Source of the DNA: Nitrospirota bacterium
Lineage (GTDB): Bacteria; Nitrospirota; Nitrospiria; Nitrospirales; Nitrospiraceae
Assembly: GCA_026387615.1 (NCBI GenBank)
Contig: JAPLLI010000199.1
Coordinates: 1 to 33,817 of the forward strand
DNA: 33,817 nucleotides
Direction: 5' to 3'
Part shown: positions 16,339-24,620 of the stretch, piece by piece
Layout: every line of letters starts with the position of its first letter
How positions within the stretch are numbered: the stretch's first letter is position 1
Position numbers and translations under genes: made by a program
Notes under the pieces: generated by a model
Databases searched by the model: none
What the model was told of the DNA's origin: nothing
The model's input: only the letters and a program-made list of their open reading frames with translations

Positions 16339-17792
16339 GATCCTGCCTGTCCTCCGATGACGTTCACGTTGCGGAACCGCGCATGGGAGGCCGGGTGGGT
16401 CATCCAGCCCGATTGGCCAGGCTGCCCCTTGCCGCACGTGATGAACCCGTACCGCCGGCGATGCGACCGGTCCGCGACTCCGTCGCAACTGCCCCAGAAC
16501 TCCGGCGTCATCCCATGGTAGACGACATCCCGAACCATCTGCGTCCGCTTCCCGTTCTCGATCAGCCAGAAGGCGTCGCCGCCGAACTGAAAGTTATAGC
16601 GCCGCTGATCGATACTGTAGGACCCGTGGCCTTCGATGTAGATCCCCCGCTTCACATCGGCCAACAGTTCGTCCAGGGTGGCCTGGCCAGGCTCAAAGCC
16701 GATGTTGGCGATGCGCACGATCGGCACGCTGCCCCAGCTGTCCGCCCGGTTGGACCCGCGCGAACGGGCCTCGCCGATGTTCGGCGCGACCTCACGGTTC
16801 GTGCAATAGCCGACGAAGATCCCCTCGCGCACAATGTCCCATGTCTGGCAGGCCACCCCGTCATCGTCGTAGCCGGTCGCGGCGAGAGTTTCCGGTTCGC
16901 AATTGTCGGCCACGAGATTCACATGCGGAGAGCCATAGCGAAAGGTTCCCCGTTTGTCGGTCGTAAGAAAACTGGTACCGGCATAGTTGGCCTCGTACCC
17001 GAGCGCCCGGTCCAGCTCGCTCGGATGGCCGCAGGATTCATGCATGGTAAGAGACAGATGCTCCGGGTCCAGCACCAGATCGTATCGGCCAGGCGCGATG
17101 GTAGGCGCCTGTACCTTCTCGACCGCCTGCGTAGCGAGGCGCGGAGCCTCGACCAGAAAATTGGCCTCCTCGATCAATTCGTAGCCCATCCGAAGATACG
17201 GCGTATTGAACGTCCGCGACGCGAACCGCCCCTCATGAACCGCCGTGGCATCGAAATTTCCGCCCACGGCCAGGAGATCGAACTCCAGACGCGACCCTTC
17301 GGTCGAAACGAACAATTTCTGGTCCCGGCGCGCCCAGAGACTCGCGCGGCTCCGTACGATACCGGCCTGCCGATGGAGGGACTCCATTGTCGCAAGGAGC
17401 AAGGCGGTTTTCTGTTCAAGCGGGACGGTAAACGGATCGATCCGGTTCGGTGTGACAATCCGGTCCCGATGGACCGGCTCATCAACAAGTTTGACCTTTT
17501 CGATCGCCAGGGAAGCAGAGCCCTTCGCAATCTCGATGGCCAACTCCGCCACACGAGGGGCTTCTTCCAGCGACAATACTGAACTGGCCGCAAAGCCCCA
17601 AGCCCCGTGGTAGAGGACGCGAATCCCAAACCCTCTATCCTGCTGATCTTGAATGGAAGCGATGCGACGATCTTCGCCATTGATGGTCTGGGTCCTGCTG
17701 TCGAGAAAACGGATATCGCCGTACTCGGCCCCGGAAGCCGTAATGCGTTTCAGAACCAGTTCGGCCAATTCGTCTTTGTTGGGATTGGGCAT
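16335..17792 (-). CDS. tldD: TldD-type metalloprotease catalytic subunit
   Basis: This 485-residue protein has the zinc motif 'HESCGH' (His251, Glu252, His256) and the third ligand Cys453 in 'ITCGKGQPGQSGW', close to the E. coli TldD position. 'GYEANYAGTSF' and 'GHGSYSIDQRRYNFQFGGDAFWLIENG' are other family signatures. It is the catalytic half of the TldD/TldE protease. The gene is translationally coupled to tldE, and a divergent zinc-ribbon regulator gene starts 92 bases away. A long open frame on the opposite strand (16383-17582) is a codon-bias shadow. Confidence 0.92.
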   Translation of the reverse strand: MPNPNKDELAELVLKRITASGAEYGDIRFLDSRTQTINGEDRRIASIQDQQDRGFGIRVLYHGAWGFAASSVLSLEEAPRVAELAIEIAKGSASLAIEKVKLVDEPVHRDRIVTPNRIDPFTVPLEQKTALLLATMESLHRQAGIVRSRASLWARRDQKLFVSTEGSRLEFDLLAVGGNFDATAVHEGRFASRTFNTPYLRMGYELIEEANFLVEAPRLATQAVEKVQAPTIAPGRYDLVLDPEHLSLTMHESCGHPSELDRALGYEANYAGTSFLTTDKRGTFRYGSPHVNLVADNCEPETLAATGYDDDGVACQTWDIVREGIFVGYCTNREVAPNIGEARSRGSNRADSWGSVPIVRIANIGFEPGQATLDELLADVKRGIYIEGHGSYSIDQRRYNFQFGGDAFWLIENGKRTQMVRDVVYHGMTPEFWGSCDGVADRSHRRRYGFITCGKGQPGQSGWMTHPASHARFRNVNVIGGQAGS

Positions 17793-17884
17793 GACATGTT
17801 TATCCTGACAGAGGCACTACTGCCGTTCAACTCGCCTGGCGCGGCCCTTGGCTTTCTCGCCGCGATTGCCTACGATGAGCGGCC

Positions 17885-18199
17885 ATGCTACCGAGCCTAC
17901 GGACTCCGCGCCAGCGCATCATCGATCTACTGACCGGCGCCAGGCTCTCCTCGTACCAGCTGGCCCAGATGCTGGGCATCCCGGAGCGGCAGATCGAAGA
18001 GCATCTGCCCCATGTCGTGAAAACCATTGCGCGGGACAAGACGAAAAAGTTCAGCCTGGACCCGGCACGTTGTCAGGATTGCGATTTCATCTTTCGTGAC
18101 AGAACCAAACTGACGAGACCGAGCCAATGCCCCCAATGCCGCAGCGAAGACATCACAGCGCCGCGCTATGGGATCGAGCAGGCTGCACAAAAACCATAA
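17885..18199 (+). CDS. Predicted transcriptional regulator: helix-turn-helix plus zinc ribbon
   Basis: This 104-residue protein has an N-terminal winged-helix-like segment (residues 8-45, 'RQRIIDLLTGARLSSYQLAQMLGIPERQIEEHL') followed by a four-cysteine zinc ribbon (Cys63, Cys66, Cys82, Cys85). This matches a family described as predicted transcriptional regulators with an HTH fused to a Zn ribbon (COG3357 type). Targets are unknown. Its position, divergent from tldD, makes the tldDE promoter a natural candidate. A small lipoprotein gene follows 17 bases after its stop. Confidence 0.82.
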   Translation: MLPSLRTPRQRIIDLLTGARLSSYQLAQMLGIPERQIEEHLPHVVKTIARDKTKKFSLDPARCQDCDFIFRDRTKLTRPSQCPQCRSEDITAPRYGIEQAAQKP

Positions 18200-18216
18200 G
18201 ACCGATCGGAGGAACC

Positions 18217-18441
18217 ATGAGACCATGGATTCATGCGGGGGCCGTCATTTTATGTGTGGCCCTGATTTCCTGCAGCGGGGATCGACCCAAGGAATTACTC
18301 GAAACCGCCCAGTTTGAAGAGAAGCAAATGAACCTGCCCCATGCCAGGCAACTCTACGAAGAGGTGATCCGGCTCTATCCAGCCAGCACAGAAGCGGAAA
18401 CGGCGCGAACCAGGCTCGCCGCTCTTACCCCCGCTCAATAG
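18217..18441 (+). CDS. Small lipoprotein with one TPR-like helical pair
   Basis: This 74-residue protein has a lipoprotein signal with lipobox 'ISC' near residue 19, then one helix-turn-helix resembling a single TPR or YfiO/BamD-type repeat ('HARQLYEEVIRLYPASTEAETARTRLAAL'). GGAGG lies five bases before the ATG at 18217. An upstream extension of the frame is a shadow of the regulator gene. Its last 17 bases overlap the 3' end of the convergent DUF1295 gene, an unusual but real-looking antisense overlap. Confidence 0.75.
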   Translation: MRPWIHAGAVILCVALISCSGDRPKELLETAQFEEKQMNLPHARQLYEEVIRLYPASTEAETARTRLAALTPAQ

Positions 18442-19234
18442 GCCAGCGTTTCGGCCACCAGGGAAGAAACCGGTTCGTCGTCTGCTGATAGATCCGATAG
18501 TCCTCGCCACGGCTTCGCAGCGCCTGGGCTTCTGCCAGCGGAACCCCCGTCACTCTCAACAGGGCCCAGCCCATCGCCACCGGCCCGATCCAGGTGAGCA
18601 GCCAGCCGGACGTACCGACCGCCATGACGACATAGGCCCACCAATGCAGCCATTCGAAGAAATAATTGGGATGGCGTGAATAGAACCAGAGTCCCTCGCG
18701 GCAAACCCGGCCTCGATTCCAGGCCTTGGATCGAAATTGCGCGAGCTGCCAGTCGGCGAATCCTTCTCCCACAATGGCAACGAGCCAGACCAGGAACCCT
18801 GCCAGCTCCCAGAGGCTGAAGGGAGGAACCACGTTCTGCATGAGCACGAGAAATGGCAGCGAGAAGAGCGCCACCGCCGCAGCCTGCAGTTGGAAGTAGG
18901 CAAACAGTTTGATCGGTTCAGACGAACCCCACTCACGGCGGAGCTGCCGATAGCGCGCATCCTCCTCCTTGCCGGTCACGCGATGCAGCAGAAGGTAGAG
19001 CCCTAACCTCACACCATAGAGAGAGACCATCAAGAGAAGCAGAATCTTCCGTTCAGGATCGCCCGTCGTGCACCAGCCATACCAGGCCACCGCACTCACC
19101 AGGCCGACGCACCAGCCCACATCCGCAATTGACGCATTCTGTATCCGACGATCCACCAGCCACAGGGCTAGCATCGCGCCAACCATCGCCAGATACACAA
19201 CCATCAGCGCAGAGAGGGGATCGAAGGTCGTCAT
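18425..19234 (-). CDS. DUF1295 family integral membrane protein (steroid 5-alpha-reductase-like)
   Basis: This 269-residue protein has many hydrophobic segments and the family's C-terminal signature 'GRVCREGLWFYSRHPNYFFEWLHWWAYV', shared with the isoprenylcysteine methyltransferase / sterol reductase superfamily; 'YRIYQQTTNRFLPWWP' follows. Related proteins reduce double bonds in lipids with NADPH, but the bacterial DUF1295 substrate is unknown. Two starts are possible, 19252 or 19234. I prefer 19234 because it overlaps the preceding gene's stop as ATGA. It is the last gene of the ettA run. Confidence 0.85.
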   Translation of the reverse strand: MTTFDPLSALMVVYLAMVGAMLALWLVDRRIQNASIADVGWCVGLVSAVAWYGWCTTGDPERKILLLLMVSLYGVRLGLYLLLHRVTGKEEDARYRQLRREWGSSEPIKLFAYFQLQAAAVALFSLPFLVLMQNVVPPFSLWELAGFLVWLVAIVGEGFADWQLAQFRSKAWNRGRVCREGLWFYSRHPNYFFEWLHWWAYVVMAVGTSGWLLTWIGPVAMGWALLRVTGVPLAEAQALRSRGEDYRIYQQTTNRFLPWWPKRWPIERG

Positions 19235-20106
19235 GGAGATTCGTAATCCCATAGGTCAACACCGGCGCTGCTCCGACCGGCCAGCCATGCGCGAAACCCT
19301 GACAGGGGAAAGGACAGCAGGGCTTGAAGCTTGTCGCAGCGCATGGAGAGATCGGGAGGCCTGGGCGCACCGACATAGGACCTCACGGATCCAGGCTGCA
19401 TCTGTCCTGCCAGTTCCTGGTACCAAGGAAGCAAGGCTTGCCCGATCTCCCAGCGCGAGAGCCGTTCTGCCCCTCCAAGATGGTAGAGGCCCGGCCGATC
19501 CTGCTCGATCAGTTCCCAGATGGCTCGCGCCGTCATACCGGCCGGCAGGGGGCAACGGAACTCATCCGTGAACAGAGTGAGCGGCTTTCCGCCCTTCACC
19601 GAGTTCCTCATATCTTCGACGAAGCTGCGATCGCCGCTCGGCGAAAGGCCGGCGTTCAGTCCCACTCGAATCACACTATGCCGCGGGTTTTGTAAGACCA
19701 GCCGTTCGGCCTCTGCCTTGGTCTCGCCGTACACATTCAGAGGATTCACCGGATCGGTTTCGACATACCAGCCCTTGGAGCCGTCGAAGACCTGGTCGCT
19801 GGAGAAGAAGAGAAAAGGAATATCTGCCGAGAGTTCTGCGAGGAGAGTCGTGGCCTCCACGTTGATGCGGCGCGCCAGAATCGGGTCCTGCTGACAGGGT
19901 CCAGGCCGACTCTGCGCGGCACAGTGGATGACGGCCTGGGGCTGCAGCTCGCGCCAGAAGCGGCGCACCGCCTCTGCATCGGTCAGGTCCACATCCTGCC
20001 TGGTGAGGCCCAACACGTCCCACTTCGGCGCCCAGCGGGGCGCCGTCTTGGCGAGATAATGGCCAATGAGGCCTGCCGCACCAGTAATGAGAACCAGCGG
20101 TGCCAT
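19231..20106 (-). CDS. RmlD-like NAD(P)-dependent SDR (dTDP-4-dehydrorhamnose reductase family)
   Basis: This 291-residue protein starts with a Rossmann 'ITGAAGLIG' (residues 7-15), has 'VIHCAAQSRP' and 'FFSSDQVFDG' mid-domain and the catalytic 'YGETK' near 126-130. That is the extended-SDR arrangement of RmlD and of the MAT2B-like proteins. No other rhamnose genes (rmlA/B/C) are nearby, so the substrate remains open. It begins 14 bases after the ettA stop and lacks a strong ribosome binding site, consistent with coupling to ettA. Confidence 0.85.
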   Translation of the reverse strand: MAPLVLITGAAGLIGHYLAKTAPRWAPKWDVLGLTRQDVDLTDAEAVRRFWRELQPQAVIHCAAQSRPGPCQQDPILARRINVEATTLLAELSADIPFLFFSSDQVFDGSKGWYVETDPVNPLNVYGETKAEAERLVLQNPRHSVIRVGLNAGLSPSGDRSFVEDMRNSVKGGKPLTLFTDEFRCPLPAGMTARAIWELIEQDRPGLYHLGGAERLSRWEIGQALLPWYQELAGQMQPGSVRSYVGAPRPPDLSMRCDKLQALLSFPLSGFRAWLAGRSSAGVDLWDYESP

Positions 20107-20120
20107 ACAACAGACGCGGA

Positions 20121-21803
20121 CTAGCGCGTCAGCTTGCGATAGCGAATGCGGTGCGGTTGATCGGCGGCCTTGCCCAACCGCTTCTTCCGATCCGCGTCAT
20201 ATTCACTATAGTTACCTTCGAACCAGACCACTTTGCTATCGCCCTCGAACGCCATAATGTGGGTCGCGACCCGGTCCAGAAACCAGCGGTCGTGACTGCT
20301 GATGACGGCGCAGCCGGCGAAATTTTCCAAGCCCTCTTCCAGCGCCCGCAAGGTATTGATGTCGAGGTCGTTGGTCGGTTCGTCGAGGATGATGAGGTTC
20401 GCCCCCTCTTTCAACATGCGAGCGAGGTGCACCCGGTTGCGTTCGCCGCCTGAAATATCCTTCACCTTCTTCTGCTGATCGGTACCGGCGAAGTTGAACC
20501 GGGCGCAATAGGCCCGGGCGTTCACTTCGGCCTTGCCGAGCATGATGGTATCCTGCCCCTCGGAGATGACGTCGTAGACGGACTTTTCCGGATCCAGGCT
20601 GCGATCCTGGTCCACATAGCCCAGCTTGACCGTCTCGCCGATCTTGATCGTGCCCGTATCAGGCTTCTCGCTCCCGGTAATCATGCGGAACATCGTCGTC
20701 TTGCCCGCTCCGTTCGGACCGATCACGCCGACGATGCCGCCCTTGGGGAGACTGAAGTTCACATTCTCGTAGAGGACCTTGTCCCCGTAGGCCTTGCTGA
20801 GGCCATTGGCTTCGACGACCACATCGCCCAGCCGAGGTCCTGGCGGAATGTAGATTTCCAGATCCGCTGCCTGCTCTTCCTGCTTCTGATTGACCAACTC
20901 TTCATACCGGTTAAGCCGCGCTTTGCCCTTCGACTGGCGGCCCTTCGGCGACATGCGGATCCATTCCAACTCATGTTCCAGCGACTTGCGGCGCTTCGAT
21001 TCGGCTTTTTCTTCTTTTTCCAGCCGCACCTGTTTCTGCTCCAACCAGGAGGTGTAGTTCCCCTGGAAGGGAATGCCATGGCCGCGATCGAGCTCAAGAA
21101 TCCAGCCTGCCACGTTGTCCAGGAAGTAACGGTCGTGCGTGACGGCAATGACGGTGCCCTTATATTGCTGGAGATGCTGTTCAAGCCATTGCACGGACTC
21201 GGCATCCAGATGGTTCGTCGGCTCGTCGAGCAAAAGGATGTCCGGCTCCTGAATCATCAGGCGGCAGAGGGCCACCCGGCGCTTCTCGCCTCCTGAAAGC
21301 ACGCCGATCTTGGCGTCAGCCGGAGGACAACGGAGAGCATCCATGGCGAGCTCCAGCACATTGTCCAATTCCCATCCGTTTTCCGCTTCAATCTTTTCTT
21401 GCAACAGAGCCTGTTTCTCGAGGAGCTTTTCCATCTCATCGGGCGTGGCCTCGCCCATCTTATTGCTGACCGCATCGTATTCACGCAGCATGGCCACGAG
21501 TTCTTTTTTTCCCTCTTCGACGACCTCTTTCACCGTCTTGTCCGGATCGAGTTGCGGTTCCTGCTCCAGCAGACCGACGCTGTAGCCCTTCGAACGGGTG
21601 ATCTCTCCTGTGTAGTTCGGATCGGTCCCGGCAATGATCCGGAGCAGCGAGCTCTTGCCCGATCCATTGAGGCCCAACACGCCGATCTTCGCGCCGTAGT
21701 AAAACCCCAGATAGATCTCGCGCAGCACCTGCTTTTTCGGCGGATAAATCTTGCCGACATTGACGAGAGAAAAAATGACTTGTTTGTCGTTCGTAGTCGC
21801 CAT
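20121..21803 (-). CDS. ettA: Energy-dependent translational throttle protein EttA (ABC-F ATPase)
   Basis: This 560-residue protein has two ATP-binding cassettes with Walker A 'GLNGSGKSS' and 'GPNGAGKTT' and ABC signatures '[15 protein letters not shown]' and '[15 protein letters not shown]'. A charged linker lies between them ('[21 protein letters not shown]'). The N terminus '[19 protein letters not shown]' is typical of EttA (E. coli 555 residues). EttA binds the ribosomal E site and gates the first elongation step according to the ATP/ADP ratio. The Met at 21803 is chosen over one eight codons upstream because it matches the family N terminus; AGGA precedes it. Confidence 0.95.
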   Translation of the reverse strand: MATTNDKQVIFSLVNVGKIYPPKKQVLREIYLGFYYGAKIGVLGLNGSGKSSLLRIIAGTDPNYTGEITRSKGYSVGLLEQEPQLDPDKTVKEVVEEGKKELVAMLREYDAVSNKMGEATPDEMEKLLEKQALLQEKIEAENGWELDNVLELAMDALRCPPADAKIGVLSGGEKRRVALCRLMIQEPDILLLDEPTNHLDAESVQWLEQHLQQYKGTVIAVTHDRYFLDNVAGWILELDRGHGIPFQGNYTSWLEQKQVRLEKEEKAESKRRKSLEHELEWIRMSPKGRQSKGKARLNRYEELVNQKQEEQAADLEIYIPPGPRLGDVVVEANGLSKAYGDKVLYENVNFSLPKGGIVGVIGPNGAGKTTMFRMITGSEKPDTGTIKIGETVKLGYVDQDRSLDPEKSVYDVISEGQDTIMLGKAEVNARAYCARFNFAGTDQQKKVKDISGGERNRVHLARMLKEGANLIILDEPTNDLDINTLRALEEGLENFAGCAVISSHDRWFLDRVATHIMAFEGDSKVVWFEGNYSEYDADRKKRLGKAADQPHRIRYRKLTR

Positions 21804-21944
21804 GGGTCCTGCTACCCTCCTCATCATTACGGTTCAACGGTGTGAAGCAGTCACCTTACCAGACAACCCTTTTCGACCACAACCAAGCCAGGACAACGAC
21901 GACAACTCTCCTGCATTCATGCACCGTAACCGACCGGCCAAGCT

Positions 21945-21990
21945 CCTCCGCAGTTGCATCCGGCGAGACCCGGGATCACAATTGCGGAGG
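21945..21990 (+). promoter_or_regulatory. Stem-loop in the leader of the SYLF gene
   Basis: CCTCCGCAGTTG (21945-21956) pairs with CAATTGCGGAGG (21979-21990) over 12 positions with one G-T pair, leaving a 22-base loop. It lies 36-81 bases before the SYLF ATG, in the divergent region shared with ettA. No T run follows, so it is not a terminator. It may be a structured 5' leader or an operator-like inverted repeat. Confidence 0.4.
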
Positions 21991-22025
21991 ATGCACTGAG
22001 TGGGTTCAACTTGTGAGGATCGACC

Positions 22026-22775
22026 ATGGCTCTCTTCTCTCGATCGATCAATCCCCTGACTCTTTCGTGTGCGCTCCTCATCCTCCTGCTCCTGGGACAG
22101 CCCTCCGTTTCCACCGCCGAAAATGCCGATCCGCAGGACCTGGTCGATAAGTCGCGGATGACGCTGAATGGTTTCCTGGCCGACTCGAATATGGGCTGGT
22201 TTCGCGACCACATGCCGGACGCGAAGGGCATCTTTATTGTGCCGCAACTGCTCAAAGCCGCCTTCTTTTTCGGGGGCGAGGGGGGCAGCGGCGTGTTCCT
22301 CGTGAAGGACGACAAGACCGGTGAATGGAGCGATCCGGCCTTCTACACCATGGGGGCCGGCAGTTTCGGATTTCAATTCGGCGCGCAGGCTTCTGAGGTA
22401 GTTCTGCTGGTGATGTCGCAGCGGGGCGTCGAGTCCCTCCTGACCAGCACCTTCAAGCTTGGCGGCGACGTTTCGGTCGCCGTCGGTCCGGTCGGCGCCG
22501 GGATCGAAGGCTCCACCGCGATGAACTTGAGTGCGGACTTGCTCACCTTCGCCAGGGCAAAGGGCTTATTCGGCGGGATCTCGCTGGAAGGCGCCGTCAT
22601 CGCCACGAGGGACGAGTGGAATCAGGACTACTATGGCAAAGAAGTCAGACCAACCGACATTCTCGTAAAACGGACTGTGAAGAATTCTCAGGCAGCAGGT
22701 TTAAAAGCCTCATTGGCTCGGGTAGCGGCGGGAAAACCAACAACCGGTCACGCGACGCCCCCTGCTCCCGAATAG
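22026..22775 (+). CDS. Exported SYLF-domain (Ysc84/DUF500) lipid-binding protein
   Basis: This 249-residue protein has a signal peptide (about 1-31, ending 'VSTA-EN') and one SYLF domain: 'AKGIFIVPQLLKAAFFFGGEGGSGVFLVK', 'DPAFYTMGAGSFGFQFGAQASEVVLLVMS' and 'GPVGAGIEGSTAMNLSADLLTFARAKGLFGGISLEGAVI'. SYLF domains bind phosphoinositides in eukaryotes; bacterial exported versions are common in envelopes but of unknown role. GAGGATCGACC precedes the ATG. The C-terminal 30 residues are low-complexity Ala/Pro/Thr. It is divergent from ettA. Confidence 0.9.
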   Translation: MALFSRSINPLTLSCALLILLLLGQPSVSTAENADPQDLVDKSRMTLNGFLADSNMGWFRDHMPDAKGIFIVPQLLKAAFFFGGEGGSGVFLVKDDKTGEWSDPAFYTMGAGSFGFQFGAQASEVVLLVMSQRGVESLLTSTFKLGGDVSVAVGPVGAGIEGSTAMNLSADLLTFARAKGLFGGISLEGAVIATRDEWNQDYYGKEVRPTDILVKRTVKNSQAAGLKASLARVAAGKPTTGHATPPAPE

Positions 22776-22797
22776 GGATCGGAGCGGAGCCTACCGA

Positions 22798-22965
22798 TCA
22801 GATTCCCATCTCTTGGGACAGCCGCACTTCCGATTCGTCGTCGATTTCCTCGAGGCAACTAAAACAATGAAAGGGAAACCGGTCGATGGGAATCGCGCAG
22901 ACTTCGCCGATGGACGAATCGTCAATTGCCGGTCCGCCGCATTCTTTGTGAATCAACACCAGCAT
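22798..22965 (-). CDS. Tiny cysteine-rich, zinc-ribbon-like protein
   Basis: This 55-codon gene is read on the minus strand from ATG at 22965 to TGA at 22798. A near-perfect ribosome binding site, AGGAGG, lies five bases before the ATG, which is strong support for a gene this short. The protein has 'HKECGGP' near residues 6-12 (Cys9), Cys23 and a 'HCFSC' knuckle (His33, Cys34, Cys37), then an acidic tail ('EEIDDESEVRL'). The Cys/His spacing suggests a small zinc-binding fold. I do not recognise a family. It lies between the convergent SYLF and hydrolase genes and is downstream of the hydrolase pair on the same strand. Confidence 0.7.
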   Translation of the reverse strand: MLVLIHKECGGPAIDDSSIGEVCAIPIDRFPFHCFSCLEEIDDESEVRLSQEMGI

Positions 22966-22998
22966 GGCACCCTCCTATTTAGCAGCGTGAACGTGCGG

Positions 22999-23078
22999 GA
23001 CAGGCGGGACGAGCGAGACATGCAGAATCTGATTCCCCTGTCGCGCTTTTCACGCTAGTCTCGCTTCTCTCGCCTGTC
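22999..23078. repeat. Inverted repeat overlapping the 3' end of the hydrolase gene
   Basis: The 21 bases at 22999-23019 (GACAGGCGGGACGAGCGAGAC) match the reverse complement of 23058-23078 at 18 of 21 positions. The right arm encodes the last residues of the hydrolase (LDRREKRD) and the left arm lies beyond its stop. A second short pair (GCGTGAA at 22985, TTCACGC at 23049) overlaps it in a non-nested order, so the two stems compete. It could form a 3' stem-loop on the hydrolase mRNA, but there is no T run. Confidence 0.45.
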
Positions 23079-23822
23079 GAGTACAAGCCGTCGAAATGAG
23101 TCCAGATGCTCGGGACTGCTCAGTCGATGGTCGCCCGGAACCAGATGGAGCTCGACCGGAAAAGCAGGGGCAAGGGATCGCACCTGCTCGACGAATCGGC
23201 TGCTACCCTGCGGCAGAATCACATGGTCTTCCCGGCCATGGAGAATGGCCGTATTGACCGGCCGCAGCCGGTCGAAACTCGTCTTCCAATAGGCTTCGCT
23301 CTCCTCGACCCACTTCCAGGCGAGAGGAAAATCCCGATGGGCCGGCTCATCGTCCCAGGGCATCCAGCCTGTATCGTGCCAGACATGGCGCCGTTCCCGG
23401 TCAATAGATTTCGCCTGCAGTCCCATCATGTTGAAGGCCGGGGCAATGAGCAGGAGCCGCTCGACCTGTTCACATTCCTGCGCCATGAGCCAGGCGATCC
23501 AGCCACCGAGCGAGTTCCCCACGATGGTGATCGGCGGGCCATCTTGTATCAAGCCAAGAATGAGCCTCGCATCGGCGATCCAATCGGATAGGGTGTAATC
23601 CGTGAATGTGCCCTCTGAGTCGCCGACGCCTCGCACATCGTAACAGCAGAACCCCCAGCCCTGCTCCTCGCACCATTGCGCGAGCGCTGTGCTCTTGTTG
23701 CCCCACCGTTTCGAGAGAAAGCCGGTGATAAAGAGGATCTGGCGGTCCCGGCCGCTTAAGCGATCGCCACGGATCAGTCTGCCGTCGGCTGCTGCCAATT
23801 CAAACTGATGCAAACCGCTCAT
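23055..23822 (-). CDS. Alpha/beta hydrolase (serine hydrolase)
   Basis: This 255-residue protein has the nucleophile elbow 'GNSLGG', an acid-bearing 'HGREDHVI' and a catalytic His in 'PGDHRLSSPEHL'. The N-terminal 'FITGFLSKRWGNKSTALAQWCEEQGW' and 'YDVRGVGDSEGTFTDYTLSDW' are typical of soluble peptidase/esterase-like members. The substrate is unknown. Its start overlaps the stop of the upstream esterase gene by four bases (ATGA), so the two hydrolases form a coupled pair. Its C-terminal codons lie in one arm of an inverted repeat. Confidence 0.87.
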   Translation of the reverse strand: MSGLHQFELAAADGRLIRGDRLSGRDRQILFITGFLSKRWGNKSTALAQWCEEQGWGFCCYDVRGVGDSEGTFTDYTLSDWIADARLILGLIQDGPPITIVGNSLGGWIAWLMAQECEQVERLLLIAPAFNMMGLQAKSIDRERRHVWHDTGWMPWDDEPAHRDFPLAWKWVEESEAYWKTSFDRLRPVNTAILHGREDHVILPQGSSRFVEQVRSLAPAFPVELHLVPGDHRLSSPEHLDSFRRLVLDRREKRD

Positions 23823-24538
23823 GCCTGCGTGACCGATTTGGTGATAAAGAGCCCCAGCCGCTGCAGCACCGCTCGTGGAATCTCATGGCCCCCGCGGAAA
23901 CTGTGCCATTCGACCGAGAGGCCCCCATGGGCCAACGTGTCTCGCAATCCTTCTGCTCCCGCATAGGGCAGGATCTCGTCCTGCATCCCATGGCTTTGAA
24001 AGACCGGCACGGTTTTCCGCTTCGGCAGCAATGGCACCCATTCCTGTTTGGCCAGGAGCGTGCCGGACAGTTGGACCAGCCCTGCATAGGGCTGCGCCGT
24101 TCTGAGCATCAGATCACAAGAAAGCATCGCCCCTTGAGAGAATCCGCCGATGACAGTCTTGCGCGGCTCCGCGCTGAAGGTCTGCTCAACCTCCTTGAGA
24201 AAGGCCAGCATGGCCTCCCGCGCCGGCGCGAGGCCTTTGGGAATGTCTTGCGAGAGATCGCGCGGTCTGCCTGCCGCTCGATCAGCCGCAATGCGGGCCA
24301 TGTCGATGATCCACCAGGCCCGCGCATTGCCCGGTCCAAAGCTCAACGTGAGCGGGCCTTCCGGAAAGACAAATCTCGTACCGGGCGGCACATTCAAGGC
24401 ATCGGCCAACGGCACTAGATCGTCTCCCGGCGCGCCAAAGCCATGCAGGAGCAGGACGAGAGGACCGCGCCCTCCTCCCTTGCCATCCGTGCCGCCCGTA
24501 ATCCTCGTCCGCAGCCCGCCGATATGTTCTTCGCGCAT
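23819..24538 (-). CDS. Phospholipase/carboxylesterase-family serine hydrolase
   Basis: This 239-residue protein matches the acyl-protein-thioesterase/carboxylesterase group. It has an oxyanion-hole region 'LLLHGFGAPGDDLVPLADAL', the nucleophile 'GGFSQGAMLS', an acid in 'SHGMQDEILPY' and a catalytic His in 'FRGGHEIP'. It has no signal peptide, so it is probably cytoplasmic. It hydrolyses a carboxylic ester or thioester; the natural substrate is unknown. It lies 82 bases downstream of selO on the same strand and is coupled to the following hydrolase gene. Confidence 0.88.
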   Translation of the reverse strand: MREEHIGGLRTRITGGTDGKGGGRGPLVLLLHGFGAPGDDLVPLADALNVPPGTRFVFPEGPLTLSFGPGNARAWWIIDMARIAADRAAGRPRDLSQDIPKGLAPAREAMLAFLKEVEQTFSAEPRKTVIGGFSQGAMLSCDLMLRTAQPYAGLVQLSGTLLAKQEWVPLLPKRKTVPVFQSHGMQDEILPYAGAEGLRDTLAHGGLSVEWHSFRGGHEIPRAVLQRLGLFITKSVTQA

Positions 24539-24620
24539 AGGTGTCCCGTTCTCTTCGATACAAAAGGTGGTTGCGAAATACCGACTGCCGCTGCCGGTCG
24601 TTCAGTGGATCGATGATACG

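Noticed and set aside
16383-17582. A 399-codon open frame on the plus strand opposite tldD
   Set aside because: It is antisense to a clear TldD with intact zinc motif, has no ribosome binding site and no recognisable protein pattern. Long antisense frames are expected in GC-rich genes.
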